This document shows positions 24,501-33,761 of a stretch of 45,886 nucleotides of DNA, piece after piece. This DNA comes from Chloroflexota bacterium (GTDB taxonomy: Bacteria; Chloroflexota; Anaerolineae; B4-G1; SLSP01), in NCBI GenBank assembly GCA_029555965.1, contig JAKQHY010000104.1:1-45886 (forward strand), in the 5' to 3' direction. Within the stretch, counting starts at the first letter, position 1. Each line of letters begins with the position of its first letter. Under the pieces are notes generated by a model, which was not told the origin of the DNA, did not search any database, and saw nothing but the letters and a program-made list of their open reading frames with translations. Both the position numbers and the translations under genes were made by a program.

Positions 24501-27500
24501 CCGCATCCCGCGCAGCCCGATCCCGTGTTGAGCCACGGACGCGCGCGCGATCTATACCTGATGCGGGCCGCCACGGATTCCGCTTCGGCGGGGACGGCGA
24601 TAGCCACCGGCTACAAGACGGACGACGGCAACGTTGCCTGGCTGCCCGACGACCCCGTCACCGGCAGTTTGACAACCATCGCCGAATGGGCGCGCAGTGA
24701 CCACGGCTTCGCCATCGGCGCGGTGAGCACGGTGCAGTTTAGCCACGCCACTCCCGCCACCTTCATGAGCCACAACGTCAGCCGCAACAACTACGCGGCG
24801 ATTGCGAATGAGGAAATCTTCATCACCACGCCCGAAGTCCTCATCGGCGGCGGGCACCCCGGTTTCAACGGCGGTGACTATCGCTACGTCGGCGGCGCGG
24901 GGACGTGGACGGCGCTCAACGCCGGAACGACGGACTACAGTCACGTCGTCACCCGCACGGCGGGCGTCGATGGCGGTACGGCGCTGTTGAGCGCCGCGGC
25001 TGCCGTCAGCCTGACTAACGGCGACCGGCTCATCGGCGTCTTCGGCGGGATGGGCAGCAACTTCGAGTATCACACGGTTGCGGATGCGCCCGGCGCGCCT
25101 GTTGTGACGCGCGGCAGTATCGAGAACCCCACGCTCGCGCACGCGACCGAAGCCACGCTGGACGTCCTCAGCCAGGACCCCGACGGTTTCTTCGTGATGT
25201 TCGAGCAGGGCGACATCGACTGGGCGAACCACGCCAATGACTTCGCCAGCATGGTCGGCGGCGTCTGGGACCTCGACGCAGCAGTCAAGACGGCGGAACA
25301 GGTCGTCGCGGACTCGCCCACGATGGACTGGAGCAACACGCTCGTCATCGTCACCTCGGATCACTCCAACAGCTACCTGCGTCTCTGGGACTGGATGGGC
25401 GCGGGCGAACTGCCCCGGCAGATCAGCGCGGCGGGCACGGCCTACGGGAGCGGCTGGACCTATCCCGACGGCGAGGTCACGTACCAATCCGGCAGCCACA
25501 CCAACGAACTGGTGACGCTGTGGGCGCGCGGCGCGGGCGCCGAACACTTCGCGGACTACGCGGGTGAGTGGTACGCCGATATCGCTGTGGTGGACAACAC
25601 GCGCATCTACGCGGCGATGCACGCGGCGATTGAGCAGGGCGTGCAGCACGTCATCCTCTTCATCGGCGACGGCATGAACATCGAGCACGAGCGCGCCGCC
25701 AGCCGCTACCTCTACGGTGTGGATATGGGCCTCGCCTGGCACGATTGGGACAACCCGCTGGTCGGCGGGTGGGGCGGCTTCGCTTCAACGTGGGACGTCA
25801 CCACCTACAACCGCTACTCCGGCGGGACGCCCGCCTACGATCCGGCGAACTTCAACCCGCTGTACGGCTACGATCCCGACCTGGGCGGCTACGCGGCGCA
25901 TCCCTTGCAGCCGGCTTACGCCACGCTCACAGCGGCGCCCGCTTCGCTCTACGTGGAGATGGACGCCAACAGCGTGATGACCGAAACCCTCACCGTCACC
26001 AAGTCCGGCAGCGCGAACGTGAGCTGGATGGTCGCAGACGGTACGGCGGACTGGCTGACCGCCAGCCCAGACAGCGGCTTCATCGCCTACGACGGCGCCG
26101 TGCAGGTGAACGCAGTCTTCGATACGACCGGCGTGCAGCCGGGCTTCTACCGCACCACGCTGACCTTCGAGAACCCGCAGCTCGACCTCGCCGTGCCGGT
26201 GGTGTTGAAAGTGCGCGCGACGGGCGCAGCCCCGACCGCTAACGAAGCCATCGCGCTCAACTTGTTGGGCAGCTATCGCCCCAACCTCGAAGGCGCGAGC
26301 GAAATCGTCACCTACGATCCTGAAAACCAGTACCTCTACGTCACCAACGGCATCAGCCGGACGCTGGACGTGTTGAGCATCGCCAACATCGCCACCGTGC
26401 CGACGCCGACCCTGGTGACGTCGCTTGACCTCTCGGCTTACGGCGCGGGCGTGACCAGCGTGGCCTACAGCAACGGGATGATCGCCGCTGCCGTTCCCGC
26501 CGATCCCAAGACCGACAACGGTGTGGTCGTCCTCATCGCGGATGGAACGATGGTCTCCGTCACCGTCGGCGCGCTGCCCGATATGCTCATCTTCACGCCC
26601 GACGGCAGCAAGCTGCTCGTTGCCAACGAAGGCGAGCCGAACGACGCCTACGACGTGGACCCCGAAGGCTCCATCAGCGTGATCGACGTGACTGGCGATA
26701 TCTCCGGCACCACACAGGCCGACGTGACGCAACTCGACTTCACCGCCTTCAACGCGCCCGCCGTCATCGATCCGCGCATCCGCATCTACGGCCCGAACGC
26801 AACCGTCGCGCAAGACCTGGAGCCGGAGTACATCGCCGTCTCCGGCAACTCGATGCGGGCCTGGGTGACGTTGCAAGAAAACAACGCCCTCGCCGTTGTC
26901 GATCTGACGATGACGCCCACCATTACCTCTCTGGTGGCCCTGGGAACGAAGGACTGGAGCGCGCTGACCCTCGACGCCAGCGACCGGGACGACGGCATCA
27001 ACCTGACCAACTGGGAAGTCCAGGGTTTTTACCAACCTGACGCCATCGCCGCGTACAATGTGGGCGGCGTCTGCTACCTGGTGACGGCCAACGAAGGCGA
27101 CGCGCGCGACTACGAGGGCTTCAGCGAAGAGGCCCGCATCAAGGACCTCGACCTCGACCCGGCGCTCTATCCGGCGGCCTATGCCGACGCGCTCCAGGCC
27201 AACGCAACGCTGGGCCGCCTCAAGACGACGACCGCCGTCGCGGAGGGCGATAACACCCTCTACACCCTGGGCGGGCGCTCCTTCTCCATCTGGAACGGCA
27301 CGACGGGCGCGCTGGTCTACGACAGCGGCGCGGACTTCGAGCAGATCACGGCGGCGCAGGTTCCCGACCTGTTCAACGCTGACAGCGGCGACCCAGAAGA
27401 GATGGATACCCGCAGCGACGACAAAGGCCCTGAAGCCGAATCGGTGGCGCTGGGTGTCATCGACGGGCGCACCTACGCCTTCATCGGCCTGGAGCGCAGC

Positions 27501-27758
27501 GCGGGCGGCGTGATGGTCTACGACGTCACCAACCCGCAAGCGCCGGCCTTCGTGCGCTACGTTCCGGGCGCGGCGGGCGACATCAGCCCCGAAGGATTGG
27601 CGTTCATCCCTGCCGCGCAGAGTCCGACCGGAAACGCGCTGCTGGTCATCGCGCACGAAATCACCGGCTCGACGACAGTGTACGAGATTCCGGGCAGCGG
27701 GACGCCGGAGACCGGCGGGACGATTTACTTGCCGCTGGTGCTGCGACAGAGTCAATAA
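21543..27758 (+). CDS. Giant secreted alkaline phosphatase: three tandem phosphatase copies in permuted order, plus Ig-like and choice-of-anchor I beta-propeller domains
   Basis: A 2071-residue exported protein with signal peptide MKRIGMIMLLWALVLSNVGVGFA, expected to hydrolyse phosphate esters outside the cell. The phosphatase motifs recur with a period of 475-481 residues. The Ser loop TDSASAGTA has Ser57, Ser532 and Ser1013; FEQGDIDW--H, TSDHSNSY and GHTNEL/SHTNEL recur as metal ligands. The N-terminal metal strand FIGDGMN has Asp421, Asp906 and Asp1376. The first copy has no GDGM strand before its Ser loop, and an orphan GDGM strand follows the last copy, so the order is permuted. Residues ~1460-1565 form an Ig/BACON-like domain. 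Residues ~1570-2060 look like a choice-of-anchor I beta-propeller (GALPDMLIFTPDGSKLLVAN; DPEGSISVID). The tail is IYLPLVLRQSQ. GGAGGAGG precedes the ATG; a terminator follows the stop. Confidence 0.92.
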   Translation: MKRIGMIMLLWALVLSNVGVGFAAPVNPAPTTAPAAPAANPGDRDAYFLAPRYATDSASAGTAIATGYKTDDGNVAWLPGDPVTGSLTTIAETLRADYGFAIGAVSTVQFSHATPATFVSHNVSRNNYAAIANEEIFTTTPEVLIGGGHPGFNGGDYRYVGGAPTWAALHAGTTDYTHVVTRTASVDGGAALLAAAADVDLSQGDKLIGVFGGPGNNFDYHLVADAPGAPAFTRGSVENPTLAHATEAALDVLSQDPDGFFVMFEQGDIDWSNHANDFASMVGGVWDLDEAVKAAEQYVAESPAMDWSNTLVIVTSDHSNSYMRLPKTLGKGDLPQQMMAGGRWIYTDGYVTYHSDSHTNELVTLWAHGQAAYLFNDYLGDAPSTVMYPETKIVDNTNVYEVMRRAVAEAGAKYVILFIGDGMNINHEIAASRYLYGADYALTWHMWGQLPNGWGGYCSTWDVTTYNRFATLLGQPPYDPANFDPTVGYDPMTGGAAPYPLEPDNTLVETERNAYFLTPLGSGYGAQPATDSASAGTAMATGYKTDDGNVAWLPGDPAGGALTTIAEWARSEYGFAIGAASTVQFSHATPATFISHNVNRNNYAAIANEEIYTTTPEVLIGGGHPGFNGGDYRYVGGMATWDDLNNGDWPYSHVVTRTADVDGGTALLDAALDVDLSQGDRLIGVFGGAGSNFEYHNVMSSTGAVSITQGSIENPLLADVTEATLSVLNQDADGFFVMFEQGDIDWANHENNFKTMIGGVWDLDEAVKAAEDFVASGANGIDWNNTLVIVTSDHSNSYMRLPEPLGQGELPEQVWNDRDNDGRVDNGEWDYPGGEVRYATTGHTNELVSLRARGAGADLFADYTQGAGGTFVYGGDYLVDNTSIYAVMRRAMAEQGVEHVILFIGDGMNLNHEIAASRYLYGEDMGLSWHGWEELADDAWTGYASTWDVTTYNRYAPVMGAPLFDAENPENNDPMVGYNPLIGGFAPHPAQPDPVLSHGRARDLYLMRAATDSASAGTAIATGYKTDDGNVAWLPDDPVTGSLTTIAEWARSDHGFAIGAVSTVQFSHATPATFMSHNVSRNNYAAIANEEIFITTPEVLIGGGHPGFNGGDYRYVGGAGTWTALNAGTTDYSHVVTRTAGVDGGTALLSAAAAVSLTNGDRLIGVFGGMGSNFEYHTVADAPGAPVVTRGSIENPTLAHATEATLDVLSQDPDGFFVMFEQGDIDWANHANDFASMVGGVWDLDAAVKTAEQVVADSPTMDWSNTLVIVTSDHSNSYLRLWDWMGAGELPRQISAAGTAYGSGWTYPDGEVTYQSGSHTNELVTLWARGAGAEHFADYAGEWYADIAVVDNTRIYAAMHAAIEQGVQHVILFIGDGMNIEHERAASRYLYGVDMGLAWHDWDNPLVGGWGGFASTWDVTTYNRYSGGTPAYDPANFNPLYGYDPDLGGYAAHPLQPAYATLTAAPASLYVEMDANSVMTETLTVTKSGSANVSWMVADGTADWLTASPDSGFIAYDGAVQVNAVFDTTGVQPGFYRTTLTFENPQLDLAVPVVLKVRATGAAPTANEAIALNLLGSYRPNLEGASEIVTYDPENQYLYVTNGISRTLDVLSIANIATVPTPTLVTSLDLSAYGAGVTSVAYSNGMIAAAVPADPKTDNGVVVLIADGTMVSVTVGALPDMLIFTPDGSKLLVANEGEPNDAYDVDPEGSISVIDVTGDISGTTQADVTQLDFTAFNAPAVIDPRIRIYGPNATVAQDLEPEYIAVSGNSMRAWVTLQENNALAVVDLTMTPTITSLVALGTKDWSALTLDASDRDDGINLTNWEVQGFYQPDAIAAYNVGGVCYLVTANEGDARDYEGFSEEARIKDLDLDPALYPAAYADALQANATLGRLKTTTAVAEGDNTLYTLGGRSFSIWNGTTGALVYDSGADFEQITAAQVPDLFNADSGDPEEMDTRSDDKGPEAESVALGVIDGRTYAFIGLERSAGGVMVYDVTNPQAPAFVRYVPGAAGDISPEGLAFIPAAQSPTGNALLVIAHEITGSTTVYEIPGSGTPETGGTIYLPLVLRQSQ
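21690..25915 (+). repeat. Internal ~1.43-kb tandem coding repeat (three alkaline phosphatase copies)
   Basis: The Ser-loop codons lie at 21711, 23136 and 24579 and the GDGM Asp codons at 22803, 24258 and 25668. Long stretches between copies are nearly identical at the DNA level (for example around the 'ATCGGCGGCGGGCACCCCGG' segment in each). The array starts and ends at non-equivalent points of the repeat, giving the module order BC-ABC-ABC-A. Confidence 0.9.
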
Positions 27759-27819
27759 CCCCGGTTTTAGGTAGAACGCACTTAGAAGGAATCAAGTGTG
27801 TTCCACCCGCTAACCCCAA

Positions 27820-27856
27820 AAGGGCCACTCTTATCCAAGAGTGGCCCTTGCATTTT
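27820..27856 (+). terminator. Rho-independent terminator after the alkaline phosphatase
   Basis: AAGGGCCACTCTT (27820-27832) pairs perfectly with AAGAGTGGCCCTT (27837-27849) around a 4-nt loop, followed by a short T-rich tail (GCATTTTGG). It separates the phosphatase transcript from promoter P6. Confidence 0.8.
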
Positions 27857-27870
27857 GGTGTGTGGGGGAT

Positions 27871-27924
27871 TTAACCAGACGTTAACAAATTTTATGTCAT
27901 CTGTTAATCTTCTTCCCTTATCAT
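27871..27924 (+). promoter_or_regulatory. Pho-box-like promoter P6
   Basis: TTAAC, TTAAC, TATGT (degenerate) and TTAAT begin at 27871, 27882, 27893 and 27904. TATCAT begins at 27919, 15 nt after the last box. It drives the 1903-residue secreted protein and probably the glycosidase-like gene behind it; the leader is about 64 nt. Confidence 0.65.
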
Positions 27925-27994
27925 ACAACTGTGTGGTGCATCTCAAACGCACGCTACGCACGCTCAGGCCGTTGGCAAGGAGGAAGTTGTCCAG

Positions 27995-30900
27995 ATGAAA
28001 AAGAACGCGCGCGTATATGGCTGGTTGTTGGCGCTATGCCTGGCCGGATGGGCCTTACTCACTTTTCCACACCTTGTCGCTGCCGATTCCCCCATCCAGG
28101 ACGTTCCCGTCCCCATCAGCCGGTGGATGGTGTTGAACCCGGAGACGAACAAGCTGTACATGGATTCTTACGCCGGCGGCAGTTTTTTGACAGTGTTGAA
28201 CGGCGCGACCTATGCGACGAAAACCCTGAGCTATCCCGGCGGCTGGTACGTGGACGCCGCCGTTGACGCCATTCACAATCGCATCTACCTCTTGCCTGGC
28301 AGTTATCTCAGCGATGATCCCATCCTGGTGGTGAACGGGGCGACGGATACCTGGACGACCAGCTTGCCGGTTCCCACCGGCACATCGCGCCGCGAGAACC
28401 AGGCGTTGGCGATGGATGCCCAGGGGCGGCAGGTATATTTTGCGGAGGAGACGACCAGCAGCCACGTCCTGGTTCACCAGATTGATGCTGTGAGCCGCGC
28501 GAGCGTCGGCTCAATGGATGTGACCACCGGCAGCGTCGTTGACCTGGCCTATAATCCCGCGAACGGCATGGTCTACTTGTTGACGTCCCACTTTGTAAGC
28601 GGGTCATGGGATCACAACACTGTGTGGGCGCTGGATATGGCGGAAGACGCTGTCCTGCGCAGTGAAGCCATTGATGTCCAGTACGCCAAGCTGGTGGTTA
28701 ACGAGACCACCAGCGACGTGTACGTGGGGACAACGGCGTTGGATGGCGACCGGCACACCGTCCTCACCCGCTCGATGCCCGCCCAGGCGCGCGTGGTCAA
28801 CCCATACACCAACAAGGTGTATTGCTTCAACAATGGCGGTACGCTCTATGAGGTAGACGGGACGCAGTTTACCAGTACGGCCTTGCGCGATTTCGCTAAC
28901 ATTGACCCCACGTACCAGGGCGATGCAATCGCCATCAACCCGGCCTTGAACAAGCTCTATCTCTTCAGCGACCAGTATGGGTCTTCCTATATGTATGACC
29001 CGACGCGCGATTTGCGCCAGACGTTGTCAGAGGGGATGACGCGCTGGGCGCTGGTCAACCCGCACAACCACCGGCTGTACCTCGCGCCCTCGCGCACGCA
29101 GGTGAGCATCTACGGCGGCGCGCCGACGCTCAACGTCAGTCGCGTGACGCTGACCTTCGTGGCCGTGCAGGATGGCGCCGACCCGCCCACGCAGGGCTTC
29201 ATCGTCCGCATGAACAGCGGCGACCGGGGCAACCTGCGCTACACGGTCGTCAGCGACGCGCCATGGCTCGCGGCCAACAAAAGCGGGCGCTTTTTGGAAT
29301 GGTACCCCATCTCCACCACGCTGGAAGCGCAAGTGACGGCGCAAGTGGACATCAGCGGCCTGGCCTCTGGCGACTACACCGGCCGCCTCACCGTCGCCAG
29401 CGAGGGCGCCAACAGCAGCCCGCGCACCGTCACCGTCAATCTCGTCGTAGGCGACGGCGCGGCCCCGTTGATGCAAGTGGACGCCGGCAATCCCGCCCGC
29501 TTCGAGGCGATGGCCGGCGGACCCGCGCCCGCGCCGCACGTCGTCAATATCCGCAACCTCGGCGCGGGCAGCCTGACGTACACCGTCGCCGAAGAGTGCC
29601 CCTGGCTGGACGTGGTCGGCGCCAACCCCAGCAGCGTGAGCGCGAGCGCGCTCCAATCCGTGACGCTGGCCCTCAACAACGCGTACGCCGGGCTGGCGCC
29701 GGGCGTCTACACCACGACGGTCACGGTGACGAGCGATAGCCTGGGCAGCCCGCAAACCGCTAACGTTGAATTACTCATCTACCCGCGCGCGCGTCTCGCG
29801 CTCAGCACGCGCACCATGCCCTTCAACGCCTTCACCGAAACCGGCGCTCCGGCCATGCAACACCTGTTCGTCAAAAACGATGGCGGCGGCGTGGTGGATT
29901 GGACGGCGACGCCATCCGGGGCGTGGTTGCGCACGTCCGGCGCGTTGAGCGGGCGCGCGCCCGGCGCGTTCCAGGTGGGCGCGGACATCGCCGGGTTGGA
30001 CCTGGGGCTGCATGACGCGCACATCACCGTGGCCGCCGGCGCCGGCGTCGAGGATAGCCCGCAGACGGTGGATGTGACTTTGAACGTGGACACCGCCCGG
30101 CGCATGGCGTTGAGCAAACTGCGGTTGGATGATTTCGCTTTCGTGGAAGGAACGACGCCCGACGCGCAGAGCTTCGAGATTTACAACGCGGGCGCGGGCG
30201 GCGCGTTCGAGTGGGAGGCCGAGACGGACGCAGCCTGGCTCACATTGGGAACCACATCAGGTACGGCGGATGAAAACGGTACGACGGTCCAGGTTAACGT
30301 GAATCCGGCGCAATTGAGCGTGGGCGAACATTACGCAACCATCACCGTACGCGGCGACCGCGTCAACGGCGCGGTGCAGACGCTCCGCGTGGCGGCCTTC
30401 GTCGCCAGCGCGAGCGCGCCCAACTGTCTACCCGGCGCTCACGTGGATGTGGTGAAGACGAGCCTCGCCAGTATCGAGGTAGACATCGCCAGCGTGGACG
30501 CTTTCCACGGCGCGGCCTGCGACGTGACGGCGGATGTCAAACTGCGCTTCTATGGCTTGAGCGGCTTCAACCGCAACTACCATATCCAGGGCAGCATCAG
30601 CGACGCCAACGCCCTGCTACTGCCCATCGCCGACACGCTCGATCTGACCCTGGCCAAAGTCGGGCTGAGTCTGAGCAACGTCCAGATCGGCAACGACGCG
30701 CTGACAGCGCAGGGACAGTGGGATTTTGGCCCGCTGTTGGGGCAGACGCGCAGCGCGGGCCAGGTGCGTATCGGACGCGATGGAATTTCGTTCGATGGCG
30801 CAGCAACTTTCCCTATCAACCAGTCGTGGAGCTTCGAGGGCTTCAGCTTCAGCGCGGATCAGGGCCGGGTGCGCGCGGCGCAGTCGTTCAACGAACTGAC

Positions 30901-33706
30901 GCTGGAAGTGGACGGCGAACTGACCATCAAGATTTTCGGTTCCCGCGACGTCAAAGTAGATGTGACGCTGGAGGTCAGCCGCTACGGCAAGGTGCGCGTC
31001 AAAGGCAGCCTCGGCGAAATTCCGCTGCCGAACTTCGACTTTGCACTGGCCGGATTCACCGTCCAGACGAAAGACGTGCGCTTTATTGATGGCAAGGTGG
31101 AAATTGCACGGGCCGAGATCAAAACGCCCGGCAACTGGGGCGGGCTGGGCACGGACATTTACGCCATCACCATTGACGGCAACGGCAAGGTGAGCGTGGG
31201 CGGCGGCAAACTCCGCCTGCCCGCCTTGAAAGCCGGCGGCCTCAATTTGATGAGCCTGGAAGGCGTGTTGCGCGAAGTCACCGGCGGGTACGGCACCAAC
31301 GGTCTGCTCCAACCGACCGCCGACGGCTACGAAATCACAGCGAGCGGCGAGTTCGGCGTGCCGGGGATGGGCAGCAGCGGCGCGTGCGCGATCAACGTTG
31401 AGGTGACGATCTACGTCAACGAGCGCGGCATGAACGTGCTGGAACTGGCGCCGCTCGAAACGCCCACCCCACTGGGCGCCAACGCGGTGGACGGCATCGC
31501 GCTGCGCGAAGCGACGTTGGGCCTCCACTGTCTGCCGGGCGTGCCACTGGGCAATACCGGTTTCTTCATCACCGGCGTGGAGGGAATCATCACGTTGCAC
31601 GATCGCGTCGAATCGGTCAGCGTCAAGATGTGGATCGAGCACGGTACGCGCATAGGAAGTGCGTCGCTCGTCAGTATGGATCCCCGGTTGACACTGTATT
31701 TCTCCCCGTTTGCGATAGATTTCAATGCCGGGCTGCGCCTGGTGGGGGTGAAAGTTGCCGAGACGGGCGTGCATATAGACAAGAACAACTTCAGCACCTA
31801 CATTTCCTACGATTTCCTCATCGTCCACGGCTACACCTCGTTCGCAGCCGGGACGCGCAACGGCAAAGCGTACATCGCCGGTTCCGGCAAAACGAGCATT
31901 GGTCTCACCAAAGGCTGTATTCTGAAGAAGTGTGCATTGGGAATCTGTGTCAAAATCCCGCCGATGAATCTCAATTTAGGCAGTGTCGGCATTGACTTCG
32001 GCACGTTCAAGAACAACCGGTTCGGAGTCAAGGGCACGATCAACGTGCTCGGTCTGTGGCGGGGCGGCGCGTTTGTCGGCTTCGACGGCACGATCAAGTT
32101 TGGCAGTCTGAAAGATTACCAACTCGTCGGCAGCGGAATGGTGCGCCAGGCGCGGACAGCTTATGCACAGCTCGCGCAGGGGATCGCGCCGCAGCAGGCG
32201 TTCAATCCCGACATCAGCTTCGCGCCCAACGGCGACGCGCTGGTGCGGGTGTCCATCCCTGAATTGAGCGCCGAGAACGCTTCTCCAACGCGCCAACTCG
32301 CGGCGCCCGCCCTGTTCCCCACCGACGCCATCTCCACCGTCAGTATCATGCGTAGCGACGTGATCTTCGCCCTGGCGCAGCCGCCGGACGGCGACATGGC
32401 CTTCACCATCGTGTCCCCCAGCGGGATGGAGTACACCCCCGACACCTTGCTTTCCAATATGGAATACGTGCAGACGGTGGACGGCGAGGAGAGCCAGAGT
32501 ATGTACTTCGTCCGCTCGGCCTTTACCGGCGACTGGCAAGTGCGCATCAGCGGCGATACGGACACGACCGACTTTACGCTCGCCGTCATCGGCAACACGC
32601 CGCCGCCGATGACGATGGCGGCGGTGCAGGCCACGGGGCCGACCACAGCGACGGTCGCCTGGGTCGCGCAGGTGGCCCCCATCAGCGACGTCACGCCGAC
32701 GGCCAGCCTCTACGCGCACAGCGGCCCGCTCACCCGCACGGTGACGTACACCGACAGCGCGGGCGTCCGCGTCACCGAGACGGAGGAAGTTTTCGAGGGC
32801 ATCCTGGTGGCCGAGGGGTTGACGACAACCAACGGCCTGGATACCTACGCGCAGACGTTTGCCCTGGACATGCTGCCCAGCGGCGTCTACGCTCTGTGGA
32901 TCGAGGCCGACGACGGCGAAAGTGCGCGCGCGCGGCGCTATATCCTCAGCGGGGTGACGACCGGCCCGGTGCTGACGCTCACCGTGGATCACAGCGCAAC
33001 GTTCCCGGCCGGCTATGCAGCGCAAGGCGCGCACGGGGTCACGGCGCCAAATTGGACCGCCGCGCTCACGCCGACGCTGGAGAGCATCCAGAGCGGCGAC
33101 ATGCGCATTTCCTGGCGGGCCGACGCCCATCCCGACGCGCTGACTTACACGCTGCACGTGGCAACGCCGGGCGCGCTCACGCCGACGCTCCAGACGACAC
33201 GCCTCATCACTGTCAGCGATGCCATCTATGGAAGCGTGGAGTCGGCGCGGGTGGACAATATCCTGCCGGGGCAGCCCTATATCTTCACGCTGGCGGCGCA
33301 CAACCAGCAGGACGGGCGCGTGGCGTGGTCGCAGGCGGTCACATTCCTGACACCGCAGCCGGATTTCATCATCATGCCAACTACGCCCATTACCGTGGCC
33401 GCCGGGCACACGACGCCGCTGACGCTCGCGCTGCTCATCCCCGACGACCTGCCCTTCCCGCTGACGCTCGCGCCGGGCTATAGCGCTGCGCCGGATGGGT
33501 TCACGCTCGACTTCACGCCCGGCATCATCACCACGACGGGGACGGTGGAGGCGGTCGTGCACTTGAGCGCCGTGCCGCAGATGGTCACCGGGACGTATGC
33601 CATGCCCGTCATCGCCCAGAGCGGCGCGTTGGTGCGCGGCGTGGTGCTGGAGGTGACGGTGGTGGAGGCGGCCTATCCGGTTTATCTGCCGCTGGTGATG
33701 CGGTGA
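27995..33706 (+). CDS. Giant secreted multidomain protein (beta-propeller, four BACON/Ig-like domains, beta-rich region, FN3-like end)
   Basis: A 1903-residue exported protein with no visible catalytic motif, probably a surface or matrix protein. After a signal peptide (residues 1-31), residues ~35-375 have repeats such as NPETNKLYM, NPYTNKVYCF, NPALNKLYLF and NPHNHRLYLA, the YVTN-type beta-propeller pattern. Four ~100-residue domains follow (about 376-483, 484-596, 597-698, 699-805), each with a W-L core and a 'G-YtttitVts' ending, as in BACON-type Ig folds. Residues ~810-1390 are a long glycine/aspartate-rich beta region (IQGSISDANA; FDFALAGFTVQTKDVRF) of unknown fold. The end has fibronectin-III-like segments and the tail VYLPLVMR. 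AAGGAGG lies 11 nt before the ATG. It is the first gene after promoter P6. Confidence 0.85.
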   Translation: MKKNARVYGWLLALCLAGWALLTFPHLVAADSPIQDVPVPISRWMVLNPETNKLYMDSYAGGSFLTVLNGATYATKTLSYPGGWYVDAAVDAIHNRIYLLPGSYLSDDPILVVNGATDTWTTSLPVPTGTSRRENQALAMDAQGRQVYFAEETTSSHVLVHQIDAVSRASVGSMDVTTGSVVDLAYNPANGMVYLLTSHFVSGSWDHNTVWALDMAEDAVLRSEAIDVQYAKLVVNETTSDVYVGTTALDGDRHTVLTRSMPAQARVVNPYTNKVYCFNNGGTLYEVDGTQFTSTALRDFANIDPTYQGDAIAINPALNKLYLFSDQYGSSYMYDPTRDLRQTLSEGMTRWALVNPHNHRLYLAPSRTQVSIYGGAPTLNVSRVTLTFVAVQDGADPPTQGFIVRMNSGDRGNLRYTVVSDAPWLAANKSGRFLEWYPISTTLEAQVTAQVDISGLASGDYTGRLTVASEGANSSPRTVTVNLVVGDGAAPLMQVDAGNPARFEAMAGGPAPAPHVVNIRNLGAGSLTYTVAEECPWLDVVGANPSSVSASALQSVTLALNNAYAGLAPGVYTTTVTVTSDSLGSPQTANVELLIYPRARLALSTRTMPFNAFTETGAPAMQHLFVKNDGGGVVDWTATPSGAWLRTSGALSGRAPGAFQVGADIAGLDLGLHDAHITVAAGAGVEDSPQTVDVTLNVDTARRMALSKLRLDDFAFVEGTTPDAQSFEIYNAGAGGAFEWEAETDAAWLTLGTTSGTADENGTTVQVNVNPAQLSVGEHYATITVRGDRVNGAVQTLRVAAFVASASAPNCLPGAHVDVVKTSLASIEVDIASVDAFHGAACDVTADVKLRFYGLSGFNRNYHIQGSISDANALLLPIADTLDLTLAKVGLSLSNVQIGNDALTAQGQWDFGPLLGQTRSAGQVRIGRDGISFDGAATFPINQSWSFEGFSFSADQGRVRAAQSFNELTLEVDGELTIKIFGSRDVKVDVTLEVSRYGKVRVKGSLGEIPLPNFDFALAGFTVQTKDVRFIDGKVEIARAEIKTPGNWGGLGTDIYAITIDGNGKVSVGGGKLRLPALKAGGLNLMSLEGVLREVTGGYGTNGLLQPTADGYEITASGEFGVPGMGSSGACAINVEVTIYVNERGMNVLELAPLETPTPLGANAVDGIALREATLGLHCLPGVPLGNTGFFITGVEGIITLHDRVESVSVKMWIEHGTRIGSASLVSMDPRLTLYFSPFAIDFNAGLRLVGVKVAETGVHIDKNNFSTYISYDFLIVHGYTSFAAGTRNGKAYIAGSGKTSIGLTKGCILKKCALGICVKIPPMNLNLGSVGIDFGTFKNNRFGVKGTINVLGLWRGGAFVGFDGTIKFGSLKDYQLVGSGMVRQARTAYAQLAQGIAPQQAFNPDISFAPNGDALVRVSIPELSAENASPTRQLAAPALFPTDAISTVSIMRSDVIFALAQPPDGDMAFTIVSPSGMEYTPDTLLSNMEYVQTVDGEESQSMYFVRSAFTGDWQVRISGDTDTTDFTLAVIGNTPPPMTMAAVQATGPTTATVAWVAQVAPISDVTPTASLYAHSGPLTRTVTYTDSAGVRVTETEEVFEGILVAEGLTTTNGLDTYAQTFALDMLPSGVYALWIEADDGESARARRYILSGVTTGPVLTLTVDHSATFPAGYAAQGAHGVTAPNWTAALTPTLESIQSGDMRISWRADAHPDALTYTLHVATPGALTPTLQTTRLITVSDAIYGSVESARVDNILPGQPYIFTLAAHNQQDGRVAWSQAVTFLTPQPDFIIMPTTPITVAAGHTTPLTLALLIPDDLPFPLTLAPGYSAAPDGFTLDFTPGIITTTGTVEAVVHLSAVPQMVTGTYAMPVIAQSGALVRGVVLEVTVVEAAYPVYLPLVMR

Positions 33707-33761
33707 GCGGGGACGTGATGTTGCTTCTGTAAAATCATCAAATCTTAAGGATCAATCACAA

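Noticed and set aside
22446-27755. Very long minus-strand open frames (up to ~700 codons) opposite the alkaline phosphatase
   Set aside because: They mirror the codon bias of a GC-rich gene, repeat with the phosphatase repeats, are rich in Val/Ala/Arg/His without domains, and lack ribosome-binding sites.
31976-33562. 528-codon minus-strand frame opposite the giant secreted protein
   Set aside because: Low-complexity Arg/His/Gly-rich product with no domain; the plus strand encodes clear beta-structured protein.
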